The translations under genes and the position numbers were made by a program. Under the pieces are notes generated by a model. That model did no database searches. It was not told the origin of the DNA and was given only the letters and a program-made list of their open reading frames with translations. DNA of 64,000 nucleotides from CAXMNX01 sp964194845. GTDB taxonomy: Bacteria > Pseudomonadota > Alphaproteobacteria > Rhodobacterales > Rhodobacteraceae. Where the stretch lies: positions 1 through 64,000 of the forward strand of contig CAXMNX010000075.1 in NCBI GenBank assembly GCA_964194845.1, in the 5' to 3' direction. Each line of letters opens with the position of its first letter. Positions within the stretch are counted from its first letter, which is position 1. This document shows, piece after piece, positions 1-7,810 of this stretch.

Positions 1-462
1 GAGATCGAAGCGGTCTTGGCCGAAGCCATCGACTACACAATCGTCCCCGGAATTACGTCCGCATCCGCCGCTGTCGCATCCATCGGTCAAAGCCTGACGA
101 AACGTGATCGAAACTCTTCCGTCCGATTCGTGACCGGCCACGACCTGAAGGGATATGCCGAACACGATTGGCGCGCGCTTGCAGCACCGGGCCAGGTCAC
201 GGCGATTTACATGGGCAAGAGATCCGCGCGGTTTCTGCAAGGCCGCCTGCTGATGCACGGCGCGGCACCGGACACCCCCTTGACCGTGATCGCAAACGCT
301 TCGCGCGCTGATCAGGTTACGCTTGAAACCTGCCTTTCCACGATTGCCCGCGACCTGGAGAACGCGAAACTCTCCGGCCCAGCGCTTATCCTTCTTGGAT
401 TAGCGCCGCGCGCTTCCCAAGTCATTTCAGATACAATTTCAACCGAGGAGATCGCGCTGTGA
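1..462 (+). CDS. cysG: Siroheme synthase / uroporphyrinogen-III C-methyltransferase, C-terminal part
   Basis: Only the 3' part is in the window; the frame is open from base 1, so the gene starts upstream. The segment is the end of the SAM-dependent uroporphyrinogen-III methyltransferase (SUMT) domain, with the hallmark VPGITSASAA stretch near residue 15 of the visible part, the YMGKR segment and the closing region ending in a LILLGLAPR-like strand. In CysG this domain makes precorrin-2 for siroheme, the prosthetic group of the sulfite reductase encoded just downstream. The stop overlaps the next gene's GTG start by four bases, which implies translational coupling. Whether an N-terminal dehydrogenase/ferrochelatase domain is present (CysG versus CobA) cannot be seen here. 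Confidence 0.88.
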   Translation, partial: EIEAVLAEAIDYTIVPGITSASAAVASIGQSLTKRDRNSSVRFVTGHDLKGYAEHDWRALAAPGQVTAIYMGKRSARFLQGRLLMHGAAPDTPLTVIANASRADQVTLETCLSTIARDLENAKLSGPALILLGLAPRASQVISDTISTEEIAL

Positions 463-761
463 CCCGCCGTCCCTTTTCCCCCAAAGTCGTAACCGCAAAT
501 GCGCTTCTCGAGGGCGATGCGGTCTGGCTAACAACCGATGACCGCTGGACCCGGGATATCGCCGAAGCCGAGTTCATCGAAGATGAGGCCATCGCCCAGG
601 ACAGGCTCCTATTCGCCATGTCGCAAGCCGAGATCGTTGTCGGCGCTTATCTGGCCGACGCTACCGCCTCCGAAGTTGGCCCGATGCCAACGCACTTCCG
701 CGAAGATTTCAGAACGCGCGGCCCCTCGAACTATTTCCACGGCAAACAGGCCGGAGCATAA
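459..761 (+). CDS. DUF2849 domain-containing protein
   Basis: Small 100-residue soluble protein starting at a GTG that overlaps the cysG stop (GTGA). The length, the acidic middle and the placement between cysG and the sulfite reductase gene fit the DUF2849 family, which in Rhodobacteraceae sits at exactly this place in the sulfur assimilation operon. No catalytic motif, signal peptide or membrane segment is visible. A role in siroheme insertion or sulfite reduction is suggested only by the context. Assignment to the family is from memory of the sequence type and synteny. Confidence 0.8.
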   Translation: MTRRPFSPKVVTANALLEGDAVWLTTDDRWTRDIAEAEFIEDEAIAQDRLLFAMSQAEIVVGAYLADATASEVGPMPTHFREDFRTRGPSNYFHGKQAGA

Positions 762-764
762 ATC

Positions 765-2435
765 ATGTATCATTACAATGACTTCGACGAAGCCTTCGTG
801 CGCGAACGCGTGGGCCAGTTCCGTGCGCAGGTCGAACGTCGCCTGGGCGGCAGCCTGACCGAGGACGAATTTAAGCCGCTGCGCCTGATGAACGGCCTTT
901 ACCTCCAGCTTCACGCCTACATGCTGCGCGTCGCCGTCCCCTATGGCACGCTGAACGGCACGCAGATGCGCCAACTCGCGATGATCGCGGAACGTTGGGA
1001 TAAGGGCTACGGCCATTTCACAACGCGCCAGAACATCCAGTACAACTGGCCAAAGCTGAACGATGTCCCGGACATGCTCGATGCACTCGCCGACGTCGGA
1101 ATGCACGCCATTCAAACCAGCGGCAATACCATTCGAAACGTCACCGCCGACCATTTTGCGGGTGCGGCCGCGGACGAGATCGAAGATCCCCGCCCGGTGG
1201 CCGAACTTCTTCGCCAATGGTCCACAGACCATCCCGAATTCCAATTCCTGCCACGTAAATTCAAGATCGCCGTAACCGGAAGCCCGAACGACCGCGCCGT
1301 CACCAAAGCGCACGACATCGGGCTTAGGATGGTCCGCAACGATGCCGGTGACCCCGGTTTCGAAGTTATCGTTGGTGGCGGCCTTGGTCGCACCCCGATG
1401 ATCGGCAAAGTCGTTCGTGCGTTTCTGCCAAAAGCCGATCTGCTGCCCTATGTCGAGGCGATCGTCAGTGTCTACAACCTGCTTGGCCGCCGCGACAACA
1501 AATACAAAGCCCGGATCAAGATCACCGTCGCGGAAAATGGTCTGGAAACCATCCGCGACCTGGTCGAAACGAGATTCGCGGAAATCCGAGGCGAATTCAA
1601 CGGGTTCGATCAGGAACTCCTGACGGCTATCGAAGCACAATTCGCCCCGCCGGAATTCAGCGTCGCACCGACAGACGCATATGAGACAGCCCGCGCAGAA
1701 AACCCGGCGTTTCGGTCCTGGACCGACACCAATCTCGCGCCGCACCGCGCCGACGGATATGCAATCGTCTCAATCTCGCTAAAGGCACACGGTGAAACTC
1801 CGGGCGATGCCACCGCCGACCAAATGCGCGCCATCGCGGACCTCGCCGAAAAGTTCGGCCACGACGAGATCCGAGTTAGCCACGAGCAAAACATCGTCCT
1901 GCCACACGTCCACAAATCTGATCTGCCCGAAATTTACGAGATATTGCGTCCCAATGGGCTCGCCACCGCGAACATCGGGCTGGTCTCGGACATCATCGCC
2001 TGCCCCGGCATGGATTATTGTGCGCTTGCAACCGCGCGTTCGATCCCGATCGCCCAGGAAATTGCAACGCGCTTCGATGAGCTGAAACTCGAACACGAGA
2101 TTGGCGCGTTGAAAATAAAAATTTCCGGCTGCATCAACGCCTGCGGGCATCATCATGTTGGCCACATCGGCATCCTCGGCCTCGACCGTGCCGGCGTCGA
2201 GAACTACCAGATTACACTTGGCGGTGACGGAACCGAAACCGCCGCGATCGGCGAACGCGCCGGTCCGGGCTTCAGCGCCGAAGAAATTGTACCGGCAATC
2301 GAACGCCTGATCGACGCTTACCTGAAGATAAGATCGGACGCTGAAGAAACCTTTCTGCAAACCTACAGACGTCTTGGTATGGCGCCATTCAAAGCCGCGC
2401 TCTATCCCGAAAAGGAAAAAGCAAATGCCGCTTGA
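765..2435 (+). CDS. cysI: Sulfite (or nitrite) reductase, hemoprotein subunit
   Basis: Protein of 556 residues with two ferredoxin-like and two siroheme/4Fe-4S halves, as in the NirA/CysI family. Cluster and siroheme ligands are visible as CPGMDYC (Cys413 and Cys419) and GCINACGHHH (Cys456 and Cys460). It should carry out the six-electron reduction of sulfite to sulfide in the cytoplasm. It lies three bases after DUF2849 and overlaps cysH by 11 bases. Location between cysG and cysH argues for sulfite rather than nitrite as substrate. No flavoprotein partner (cysJ) is present nearby; the downstream ferredoxin-NADP reductase suggests that a ferredoxin may be the electron donor, which is inference. 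Confidence 0.93.
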   Translation: MYHYNDFDEAFVRERVGQFRAQVERRLGGSLTEDEFKPLRLMNGLYLQLHAYMLRVAVPYGTLNGTQMRQLAMIAERWDKGYGHFTTRQNIQYNWPKLNDVPDMLDALADVGMHAIQTSGNTIRNVTADHFAGAAADEIEDPRPVAELLRQWSTDHPEFQFLPRKFKIAVTGSPNDRAVTKAHDIGLRMVRNDAGDPGFEVIVGGGLGRTPMIGKVVRAFLPKADLLPYVEAIVSVYNLLGRRDNKYKARIKITVAENGLETIRDLVETRFAEIRGEFNGFDQELLTAIEAQFAPPEFSVAPTDAYETARAENPAFRSWTDTNLAPHRADGYAIVSISLKAHGETPGDATADQMRAIADLAEKFGHDEIRVSHEQNIVLPHVHKSDLPEIYEILRPNGLATANIGLVSDIIACPGMDYCALATARSIPIAQEIATRFDELKLEHEIGALKIKISGCINACGHHHVGHIGILGLDRAGVENYQITLGGDGTETAAIGERAGPGFSAEEIVPAIERLIDAYLKIRSDAEETFLQTYRRLGMAPFKAALYPEKEKANAA

Positions 2436-3174
2436 AACCCCGCTTGCCCCGGTTTCCGAACGCGTTGCCGAGCTTAATCGCCGCTATGCCCATCAATCCG
2501 CCGTCGCGGTGCTCGAACATGCGCTGGAAGATCCACAGGTTGGAACCACGGCGCTCGTCTCGTCCTTCGGCGCGGAATCGGTGGCACTTCTGCACATGGT
2601 CTCGATCATCGACCGAACTACACCGGTGATCTTTCTCGATACCGAAATGCTTTTCCCGGAAACCCTCGACTATCAGCGCGAGGTCGCTGAAAAGCTGCGC
2701 CTGACAGACGTGCGCATTATCCAGCCCGACCGCGAATTGACGTTTCTGAATGACCCAAATAACCGCCTGCACACGACAAATCCCGACGCCTGCTGCACAA
2801 TCCGCAAATCCGAACCGCTGCAACGGGCGCTAAGGCCGTTTGATGCCTGGCTCACCGGCAGAAAAAGATATCAGGGCGGCAAACGCTCTGCCGTCGATTT
2901 CTTCGAAAGCGAAAACAACACTCGAGTCAAAGTTAACCCGCTGGCGCATTGGTCCCCTAAAGATGTGCAGGACTACATCCAGAATAACCGTTTGCCACGG
3001 CATCCGCTTGTGTCCCGCGGTTATCCGTCAATCGGCTGCGGCCCCTGCACCACGCGCGTCGCACCGGGCGAAGATCAACGCGCCGGTCGGTGGCGCGATT
3101 TTGAAAAATCCGAATGCGGCATCCATATCGTGGATGGCCAGATCGTTCGAATCGACATGGAGACCGCAGCATGA
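2425..3174 (+). CDS. cysH: Adenylylsulfate (APS) reductase-type CysH
   Basis: Reduces activated sulfate to sulfite in assimilatory sulfur metabolism. The ATG at 2425 is preferred because AAAGGAAAAA lies just upstream; it overlaps the cysI stop by 11 bases. The 249-residue product has the N-terminal SSFGAES nucleotide-binding loop (about 46-52), a Cys123-Cys124 pair in DACCTIRK and Cys205/Cys208 in GCGPCT, the four ligands of the 4Fe-4S cluster found in APS reductases, plus the C-terminal ECGIH catalytic cysteine (Cys231). The cluster cysteines make APS the likelier substrate than PAPS. Translationally coupled to the next gene (ATGA). Confidence 0.93.
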   Translation: MPLETPLAPVSERVAELNRRYAHQSAVAVLEHALEDPQVGTTALVSSFGAESVALLHMVSIIDRTTPVIFLDTEMLFPETLDYQREVAEKLRLTDVRIIQPDRELTFLNDPNNRLHTTNPDACCTIRKSEPLQRALRPFDAWLTGRKRYQGGKRSAVDFFESENNTRVKVNPLAHWSPKDVQDYIQNNRLPRHPLVSRGYPSIGCGPCTTRVAPGEDQRAGRWRDFEKSECGIHIVDGQIVRIDMETAA

Positions 3175-3590
3175 GCGTCATTGTCACCGACGAAGGATTT
3201 GCCGCCGACGATTGGGTTCATGGCTTCTCAGCCGCCGATCAACTGGCGGCAAACGATGATTTGCCCGCACTCGCCGTCGATCTCGCGTCCGACGCCGATC
3301 CCGCCACAATCCTTGATCGCATAGCCTCAATTGATCTGATCCGCGTCGATTTCCCAAGCTTTGCCGACGGTCGCGGGTTCACAATCGCCCGCAGGCTCCG
3401 CCTGATGGGCTTCAACGGACGCTTGCGGGCCAAGGGCCACGTTATCGCCGACCAATACGCGATGGCGCGGCGCTCGGGATTTGATGAGGTTGAAATTGAC
3501 GATGATCTGGCGCGCCGCCAACCCGAAGACCAATGGCTGGCACGGGCAAACTGGCGCGCCCATGACTATCAGTCGCGGCTAAGGGCCTGA
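3171..3590 (+). CDS. DUF934 domain-containing protein, sulfur assimilation operon
   Basis: The start at 3171 overlaps the cysH stop as ATGA. The 139-residue soluble product matches the DUF934 type found beside sulfite reductase and cysH in alpha- and gammaproteobacteria: an N-terminal acidic part, a central IDLIRVDFPSFADGRGF stretch and a C-terminal DQYAMARRSGFDEVE segment. No cofactor motif is evident. Its constant company with cysI suggests a helper in delivering electrons or assembling sulfite reductase, but this is not shown by the sequence. Confidence 0.87.
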   Translation: MSVIVTDEGFAADDWVHGFSAADQLAANDDLPALAVDLASDADPATILDRIASIDLIRVDFPSFADGRGFTIARRLRLMGFNGRLRAKGHVIADQYAMARRSGFDEVEIDDDLARRQPEDQWLARANWRAHDYQSRLRA

Positions 3591-3640
3591 CCAGCCCCTT
3601 TCCCGCCGTCCCCGACAAAGATAAGAAAGGACCGGGCCCG

Positions 3641-4480
3641 TTGCCCGAGCAAACCATGACCGAACAAATCCCAGTGACCCAAGCCGACGCTCAAAAAATT
3701 GTGCTTCCCGACGCCCAGACCGTGACCCAGGTGGATCACTGGACGGATCGGCTGTTTTCATTTCGCACAACCCGCCCGGCCTCGCTCAGGTTCAGGTCTG
3801 GCGAGTTTGTGATGATCGGACTTCTGGGCGACAACGGCAAACCGCTTCTGCGCGCCTATTCCATCGCCTCGCCAAGTTGGGACGAAGAGCTGGAGTTTTA
3901 CTCGATCAAGGTGCAGGACGGCCCACTGACATCGCGGCTCCAGCACATCCAACCCGGCGACCAGATTATTCTGCGCCCAAAGCCGGTTGGAACCCTTGTC
4001 CACGACGCATTGTTACCCGGCAAACGCCTCTGGTTCTTCGCAACCGGCACCGGAATTGCGCCTTTCGCCTCGCTGATCCGCGACCCGGAAACCTACGCGA
4101 ATTACGACCAGATCATTCTGACCCACACCTGCCGGGATGTTGCTGAACTGGAATATGGCCGGCGTCTGGTGGAAAACGTCAGGTCCGACGAAATGCTGCG
4201 CGAACTGATCGGCGACGGGTTGGACAAACTGGTCTACCACCCGACGACCACGCGCGAAAAAAGCTCTAAAATGGGCCGCATCACCGATCTGCTGACCTCG
4301 GGCGACGTCTTCGACAATCTTGGCGTTGACGGCATCAATCCCGAAACCGACCGCGCGATGGTCTGTGGCTCAATCGGCCTGAACACCGACATGAAAAGCG
4401 TTCTCGAAGGCTTTGGCCTTGAAGAAGGCGCCAACAGCGCGCCCAGGCACTACGTCGTGGAAAAAGCTTTCGTCGGCTGA
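3641..4480 (+). CDS. fpr: Ferredoxin--NADP+ reductase
   Basis: FAD-dependent enzyme exchanging electrons between NADPH and ferredoxin or flavodoxin. The FAD-binding RAYSIASP motif and the NADP-binding ATGTGIAPFASL motif are clear, and the C-terminus ends in VEKAFVG as in the bacterial R. capsulatus-type enzymes. Start choice is open: the TTG at 3641 has GAAAGGA nine bases upstream, while an ATG at 3656 gives 274 residues, closer to the family length, but has no well-spaced ribosome site. It follows the cys operon after a 50-base gap and may supply reduced ferredoxin for sulfite reduction. Confidence 0.93.
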   Translation: MPEQTMTEQIPVTQADAQKIVLPDAQTVTQVDHWTDRLFSFRTTRPASLRFRSGEFVMIGLLGDNGKPLLRAYSIASPSWDEELEFYSIKVQDGPLTSRLQHIQPGDQIILRPKPVGTLVHDALLPGKRLWFFATGTGIAPFASLIRDPETYANYDQIILTHTCRDVAELEYGRRLVENVRSDEMLRELIGDGLDKLVYHPTTTREKSSKMGRITDLLTSGDVFDNLGVDGINPETDRAMVCGSIGLNTDMKSVLEGFGLEEGANSAPRHYVVEKAFVG

Positions 4481-4482
4481 GG

Positions 4483-4521
4483 TTAGATAATCTAATTTAC
4501 CGCGCCAAAAATACGGCGCGG
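4483..4521. terminator. Two adjacent dyads between convergent genes
   Basis: TTAGAT-A-ATCTAA at 4483-4495 is followed by a seven-pair stem, CCGCGCC/GGCGCGG, at 4500-4506 and 4515-4521 with an A-rich loop (CAAAAATAC type). It lies between the ends of the convergent fpr and the acidic membrane protein, so a bidirectional terminator is plausible. There is no long T-run, which lowers confidence. Confidence 0.4.
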
Positions 4522-4528
4522 CTCAATC

Positions 4529-5077
4529 TCACTCGACGTACAGCGCCTTGCGAAGCTCATTGACCACCGACTCGATTTTACCTGGGTCCGCTTCCGCCTG
4601 TTCGATCATCACCTTCGCGGCCAGTCTTTGCACCGGGCTCATCGACGATCCCGCAACCTCGGCCTTCAGCATATCGGCATCAAAGCCATCAACCGTCAGC
4701 GCCGTTGAAAGGGCATTGCCACTGTCACCCGCAGCCTCGGTTTCAACTTCGACATTGCCTGACGCCAAGGCGGTTTCTTCGCCACTGCCCAGCACATCCG
4801 AAACCGCGTCGTTGATCTGTTCGGCGGCGCTATCCACCGCTTCGTTGACAGCGGTTTCCGCTTCTTCCGCCGCGTCGTTCAACGCATCCTGAACCTGTTC
4901 GACGGCGTCCTCGACCGCATCGGTCGCATCATCGGTGGCCTCGCTTGTCTCATCGCTCGCGGGCGTTTCGCTCGCAGTGGGTTGGCTGACAACCGGCTCG
5001 CTTTCCTGCCCGCCGATAGCGAACCAGGCAATGGCCGCCACGATGGCAACTGCCGCAAAAATAAACACAGCTCTCAT
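4529..5077 (-). CDS. Membrane-anchored acidic, alanine-rich protein of unknown function
   Basis: A protein of 182 residues with an N-terminal hydrophobic segment (about 3-22) that is either a signal anchor or an uncleaved signal peptide. It is followed by a very acidic Ala/Glu/Asp-rich region (about 35-120) with spacing that suggests a long amphipathic helix or coiled coil. The C-terminal 40 residues (PVQRLAAKVMIEQAEADP) look like a folded helical end. No enzyme motif is seen. It is transcribed divergently from infC. The function is unknown; a periplasmic structural or envelope role is a guess. Confidence 0.75.
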   Translation of the reverse strand: MRAVFIFAAVAIVAAIAWFAIGGQESEPVVSQPTASETPASDETSEATDDATDAVEDAVEQVQDALNDAAEEAETAVNEAVDSAAEQINDAVSDVLGSGEETALASGNVEVETEAAGDSGNALSTALTVDGFDADMLKAEVAGSSMSPVQRLAAKVMIEQAEADPGKIESVVNELRKALYVE

Positions 5078-5283
5078 TGGGGTTCTCCTTCAATCTCGAC
5101 AGCCGCGTCATGTGGCGGGCGAACGCCAGAGTCCAGCGCATCGCCGCCGATCCCTCACAAACGGCAAAACTCAGCCCATTAGCCTCGATTAAATACGAAA
5201 TTTCCCGCCGAATACCGGTTGAAAGCCGCGCCGACTGCCCTTAGTTTGCGGGCCTGAACAACTAACATGAAGGGACGACCACC

Positions 5284-5826
5284 ATCGCTCGCAGACCACA
5301 CAACGCGCCACCGGTGCGTGACACAGGCCCCCGGATCAACGATCGCATCCGCTCACCTGAAATCCGGCTCATCGGAGCTGACGGAGATAACGTCGGCGTT
5401 GTTTCGCCCGAACGTGGAATGGAATTGGCCGATGAAGCAGGGCTCGACCTTGTAGAGATCTCGCCGAACGCGACCCCGCCCGTCGTCAAAATCATGGACT
5501 TTGGCAAGTTCAAATATGAGACGCAAAAGCGCGAAAGCGAAGCCCGCAAGAAGCAAAAAACCATCGACGTCAAGGAAGTGAAGTTTCGTCCGAACACGGA
5601 CGTCCACGACTATGACGTCAAAATGCGGAATGTGACGCGGTTTCTCGAGGCGGGCGACAAAGTAAAGATAACGCTACGTTTTCGCGGCCGCGAAATGGCG
5701 CACCAGAACCTGGGCCGCGATCTGCTCGAACGTGTCGCCGATGATATCCAGGAGCTTGGTAAGGTTGAAAATATGCCGAGGATGGAAGGCCGCCAGATGG
5801 TTATGATGATCGGCCCCGCAAAATAA
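5284..5826 (+). CDS. infC: Translation initiation factor IF-3 (ATC start)
   Basis: IF-3 binds the 30S subunit and checks start-codon pairing with initiator tRNA. The conserved N-terminus (ARRPHNAPPVRDTGPRIN) continues upstream of the first conventional start (GTG at 5314), and the frame closes with a TGA at 5269. The only well-placed initiator is the ATC at 5284, with AAGGGA seven bases before it (5271-5276). Non-AUG starts (AUU, AUC) are the known device by which infC autoregulates. The 180-residue product has the linker rich in Lys (about 80-93) and the C-terminal KVKITLRFRGREMAH domain. It is monocistronic with a terminator directly downstream. Confidence 0.93.
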   Translation: MARRPHNAPPVRDTGPRINDRIRSPEIRLIGADGDNVGVVSPERGMELADEAGLDLVEISPNATPPVVKIMDFGKFKYETQKRESEARKKQKTIDVKEVKFRPNTDVHDYDVKMRNVTRFLEAGDKVKITLRFRGREMAHQNLGRDLLERVADDIQELGKVENMPRMEGRQMVMMIGPAK

Positions 5827-5851
5827 ATTCCATGCCAAATTGAAATTCAAG

Positions 5852-5879
5852 AACCCGGCACTTTAAGGCCGGGTTTTTT
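5852..5879 (+). terminator. Rho-independent terminator of infC
   Basis: Perfect eight-pair stem AACCCGGC/GCCGGGTT (5852-5859, 5868-5875) with an eight-base loop, followed by TTTT. It starts 25 bases after the infC stop. It overlaps the last codons of the convergent membrane-protein gene. Confidence 0.88.
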
Positions 5880-6267
5880 CTTTGCCGCGCCGCGCCTGCC
5901 ACCAGGTCCGCGCGTCCCGAATATCAAACGCAATCGAAATTGAATCCACCACCAACAAAAGCCACAGATATTGCGCAAACGGCGCATCCGGCCCCATTGC
6001 CAACACCCAGATGATCACGGCGACCAGCGGTGGCCAGAAAATCAGATGCGGAACCGCCATTTCGCGGCCAAACTCGCGGGTCATGATCAAAATGACCGCA
6101 TTCGGTGCGATGCCAGCGATTGCCAGCGACGCAACAATCCAACCGCCCGGTTCACCAACAAACGATATCGACGCCAGATTGACGGGACCAAGACCGCACG
6201 CGATCCAGAACTGTACCCAGCGCGGCAGTTTTTGAAACTCAACCCAAATTTCCTTCAAGAATCCCAT
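5863..6267 (-). CDS. Small integral membrane protein of unknown function
   Basis: Product of 134 residues. Hydrophobic segments at roughly 17-37, 42-62, 73-92 and 96-112 suggest three or four membrane helices, followed by a basic C-terminal tail (WWQARRGKEK). No transporter or enzyme motif is visible. It is convergent with infC and its 3' end runs into the infC terminator. It resembles conserved alphaproteobacterial membrane proteins without a known role. Confidence 0.7.
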   Translation of the reverse strand: MGFLKEIWVEFQKLPRWVQFWIACGLGPVNLASISFVGEPGGWIVASLAIAGIAPNAVILIMTREFGREMAVPHLIFWPPLVAVIIWVLAMGPDAPFAQYLWLLLVVDSISIAFDIRDARTWWQARRGKEKTRP

Positions 6268-6444
6268 AGCCTTGTAACCATCACATTCGCAGGCCCACTT
6301 CCACCTAAGCAGCTATGCAGAACCAATTCACAGTTCGGTCGTTGCCATTCCGGAAATAATCGCCACGCATTGTCCGCGCGAAGGTTCTTGCCACTTGTCG
6401 GGCCGCGCGGATAAGATCGGATCGCTGGGCTAAGGACGAGTGAT

Positions 6445-7404
6445 ATGGTAGCGGGGGCTGCTCTATCCGATGACCTTACTGATACCCAATGGCTCTGCGA
6501 GCTTGAGGAGATCGGCGAGGAATTAGGATACTTTTCACCCTTGGGTGACGACCACGCGGCGGTCTTTGTCGACCGCTCGCAAGACGTATTGTTTGTCGCC
6601 TTTGAAACCGTCCCCGGCATCAGAATGACCAGCGATACCGGACTCCCGCTGGGATTTGACGTTTGCGAACGCCGCGGCTGGTCTCACATGACGCTGCTGG
6701 CGATGCGGGACACCTGGTTCCGCGACCGTCAAGTCTACGCTTTCTTCGACCGGATGATCGACAACGGGTTTTTCGAAGAATTCGACAAGATCATCTTCTA
6801 TGGTGCCGGCATGTGCGGCTATGCCGCCGCCGCCCTCTCAGTTGCAGCACCAGGGGCCACAGTCATCGCCGTCTCACCGCAGGCAACGCTTGCCCGAAGC
6901 CTGACCGAATGGGACGACCGGTTTCCGGAAATGCGCAAACGAGATTTCACATCGCGATATGGGTATGCGCCCGATATGCTGGAAGCCGCAAACGCCGCGT
7001 TCATTTTTTATGATCCCGATGAGGTTGAAGACGCGATGCACGCGACTCTCTTTCGCGGGCCGAACATCCATCGCTACCGGTATCGCCGCGGACGTTCAGG
7101 CGCGATTGACAGCGATCTTCGCGCCATGGGTCTGGTATCGTCGCTGGCCGAAGCTGCGGCAAACGACCATTTGACGCCCGTAGCGCTGGCGCGAAAGCTG
7201 CGCGCCCGGCGGCGGCACATTCCCTATCTTCGGGCCTTGCTCGCCCGCGTCATGCGCGAAGACCGACCGTATCTGACTGCGCTTCTGTGCCGGGCGATCA
7301 TCGCTGATCGCCCGATACCCAGGTTTCGCACCTATTTCGAGAAAGCCGAGGCGCAGCTAAAAGCCGAAGGCCGCCCGCTTCCCGGTCAGAAAGTTTCAGC
7401 TTAA
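6445..7404 (+). CDS. Conserved protein with alpha/beta-hydrolase-like core, function unknown
   Basis: A 319-residue soluble protein. The centre has IIFYGAGMCGYAAAALSVAA, a strand-turn-helix reminiscent of the nucleophile elbow of alpha/beta hydrolases (here GxGMCG), followed by VIAVSPQATL. From memory, relatives in Roseobacter-group genomes are often labelled phosphoadenosine phosphosulfate reductase, but none of the CysH motifs (CCxxRK, CGPC, ECGxH) occur here, so that label looks wrong. The ATG at 6445 has AAGGACGAG upstream. It is divergent from the preceding membrane protein and monocistronic. Function not assigned. Confidence 0.7.
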   Translation: MVAGAALSDDLTDTQWLCELEEIGEELGYFSPLGDDHAAVFVDRSQDVLFVAFETVPGIRMTSDTGLPLGFDVCERRGWSHMTLLAMRDTWFRDRQVYAFFDRMIDNGFFEEFDKIIFYGAGMCGYAAAALSVAAPGATVIAVSPQATLARSLTEWDDRFPEMRKRDFTSRYGYAPDMLEAANAAFIFYDPDEVEDAMHATLFRGPNIHRYRYRRGRSGAIDSDLRAMGLVSSLAEAAANDHLTPVALARKLRARRRHIPYLRALLARVMREDRPYLTALLCRAIIADRPIPRFRTYFEKAEAQLKAEGRPLPGQKVSA

Positions 7405-7414
7405 ACTAGGCGCC

Positions 7415-7573
7415 TCAGTTAACGCCAAGTCCCGAGATATACGCACGTTGCAAGCCAGCGCGGTCGTAGCCACGCGCAGCAAGTTCGCTGTCGCTCAGCG
7501 AGAACAATGCTTCATACCGGCTGGTCGAGCCGAAAGCGTTGGAGAATACGGAAATCCAGGTTGGGACTGACAT
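7415..7573 (-). CDS. DUF1127 family small protein
   Basis: A 52-residue frame on the minus strand with an ATG at 7573 and a strong ribosome site, AGAGGT, five bases upstream. The C-terminal half, LSDSELAARGYDRAGLQRAY, follows the DUF1127 pattern (L-S-D-x-x-L-x-x-x-G-h-x-R-x-x-h). Such short basic or Arg-containing proteins are widespread in Alphaproteobacteria and in some species act in RNA turnover or in carbon and phosphate metabolism. The gene is convergent with the upstream plus-strand gene. Family membership is by pattern only. Confidence 0.72.
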   Translation of the reverse strand: MSVPTWISVFSNAFGSTSRYEALFSLSDSELAARGYDRAGLQRAYISGLGVN

Positions 7574-7639
7574 GGGACACCTCTATTTTCTAAGTGTGGT
7601 TGCGTTCTATTGAGGCTTATCTGATCGCCATAGATGCAA

Positions 7640-7662
7640 GTTACAATTGCTATAATTGCAAC
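7640..7662. promoter_or_regulatory. Inverted repeat upstream of the DUF1127 gene
   Basis: GTTACAATT-GCTAT-AATTGCAAC: nine-base arms with one mismatch and a five-base spacer, 67 bases upstream of the DUF1127 start. It contains a TATAAT on the plus strand and a TATAGC on the minus strand. This AT-rich dyad in a GC-rich genome looks like an operator or promoter element; the binding protein is unknown. Confidence 0.4.
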
Positions 7663-7690
7663 CCCGTCATGCAATTTCGCCATGCGTCGC

Positions 7691-7795
7691 CTAGAGCGGC
7701 TTGTGTTTTGAATGAAACATCATGTATCGAAATTCGCGTTCAGAATCAACAAGTTGCTGATTTAGAGGCAGCGAAATCTGATTCAATTTGAACGC
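7691..7795. repeat. Degenerate copy of a CTAGAGCG-type intergenic repeat
   Basis: It begins with CTAGAGCGG and shares the internal signatures GAAAT(T/G)CGCGTTCA and AGGCAGCG with the better preserved element at 18927-19032. The end is ill defined (around TTTGAACGCAAAC). It lies between the DUF1127 and GNAT genes. Interpreted as a decayed member of the same dispersed family. Confidence 0.45.
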
Positions 7796-7810
7796 AAACC
7801 GATCAATGCG

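Noticed and set aside
609..1745. 378-codon antisense frame over cysI
   Set aside because: Lies wholly opposite a gene with intact siroheme and cluster motifs; long antisense frames are expected in high-GC DNA.
6445..7404. Second PAPS reductase
   Set aside because: None of the CysH motifs (CCxxRK, CGPC, ECGxH) are present; any such label would rest on inherited annotation only.
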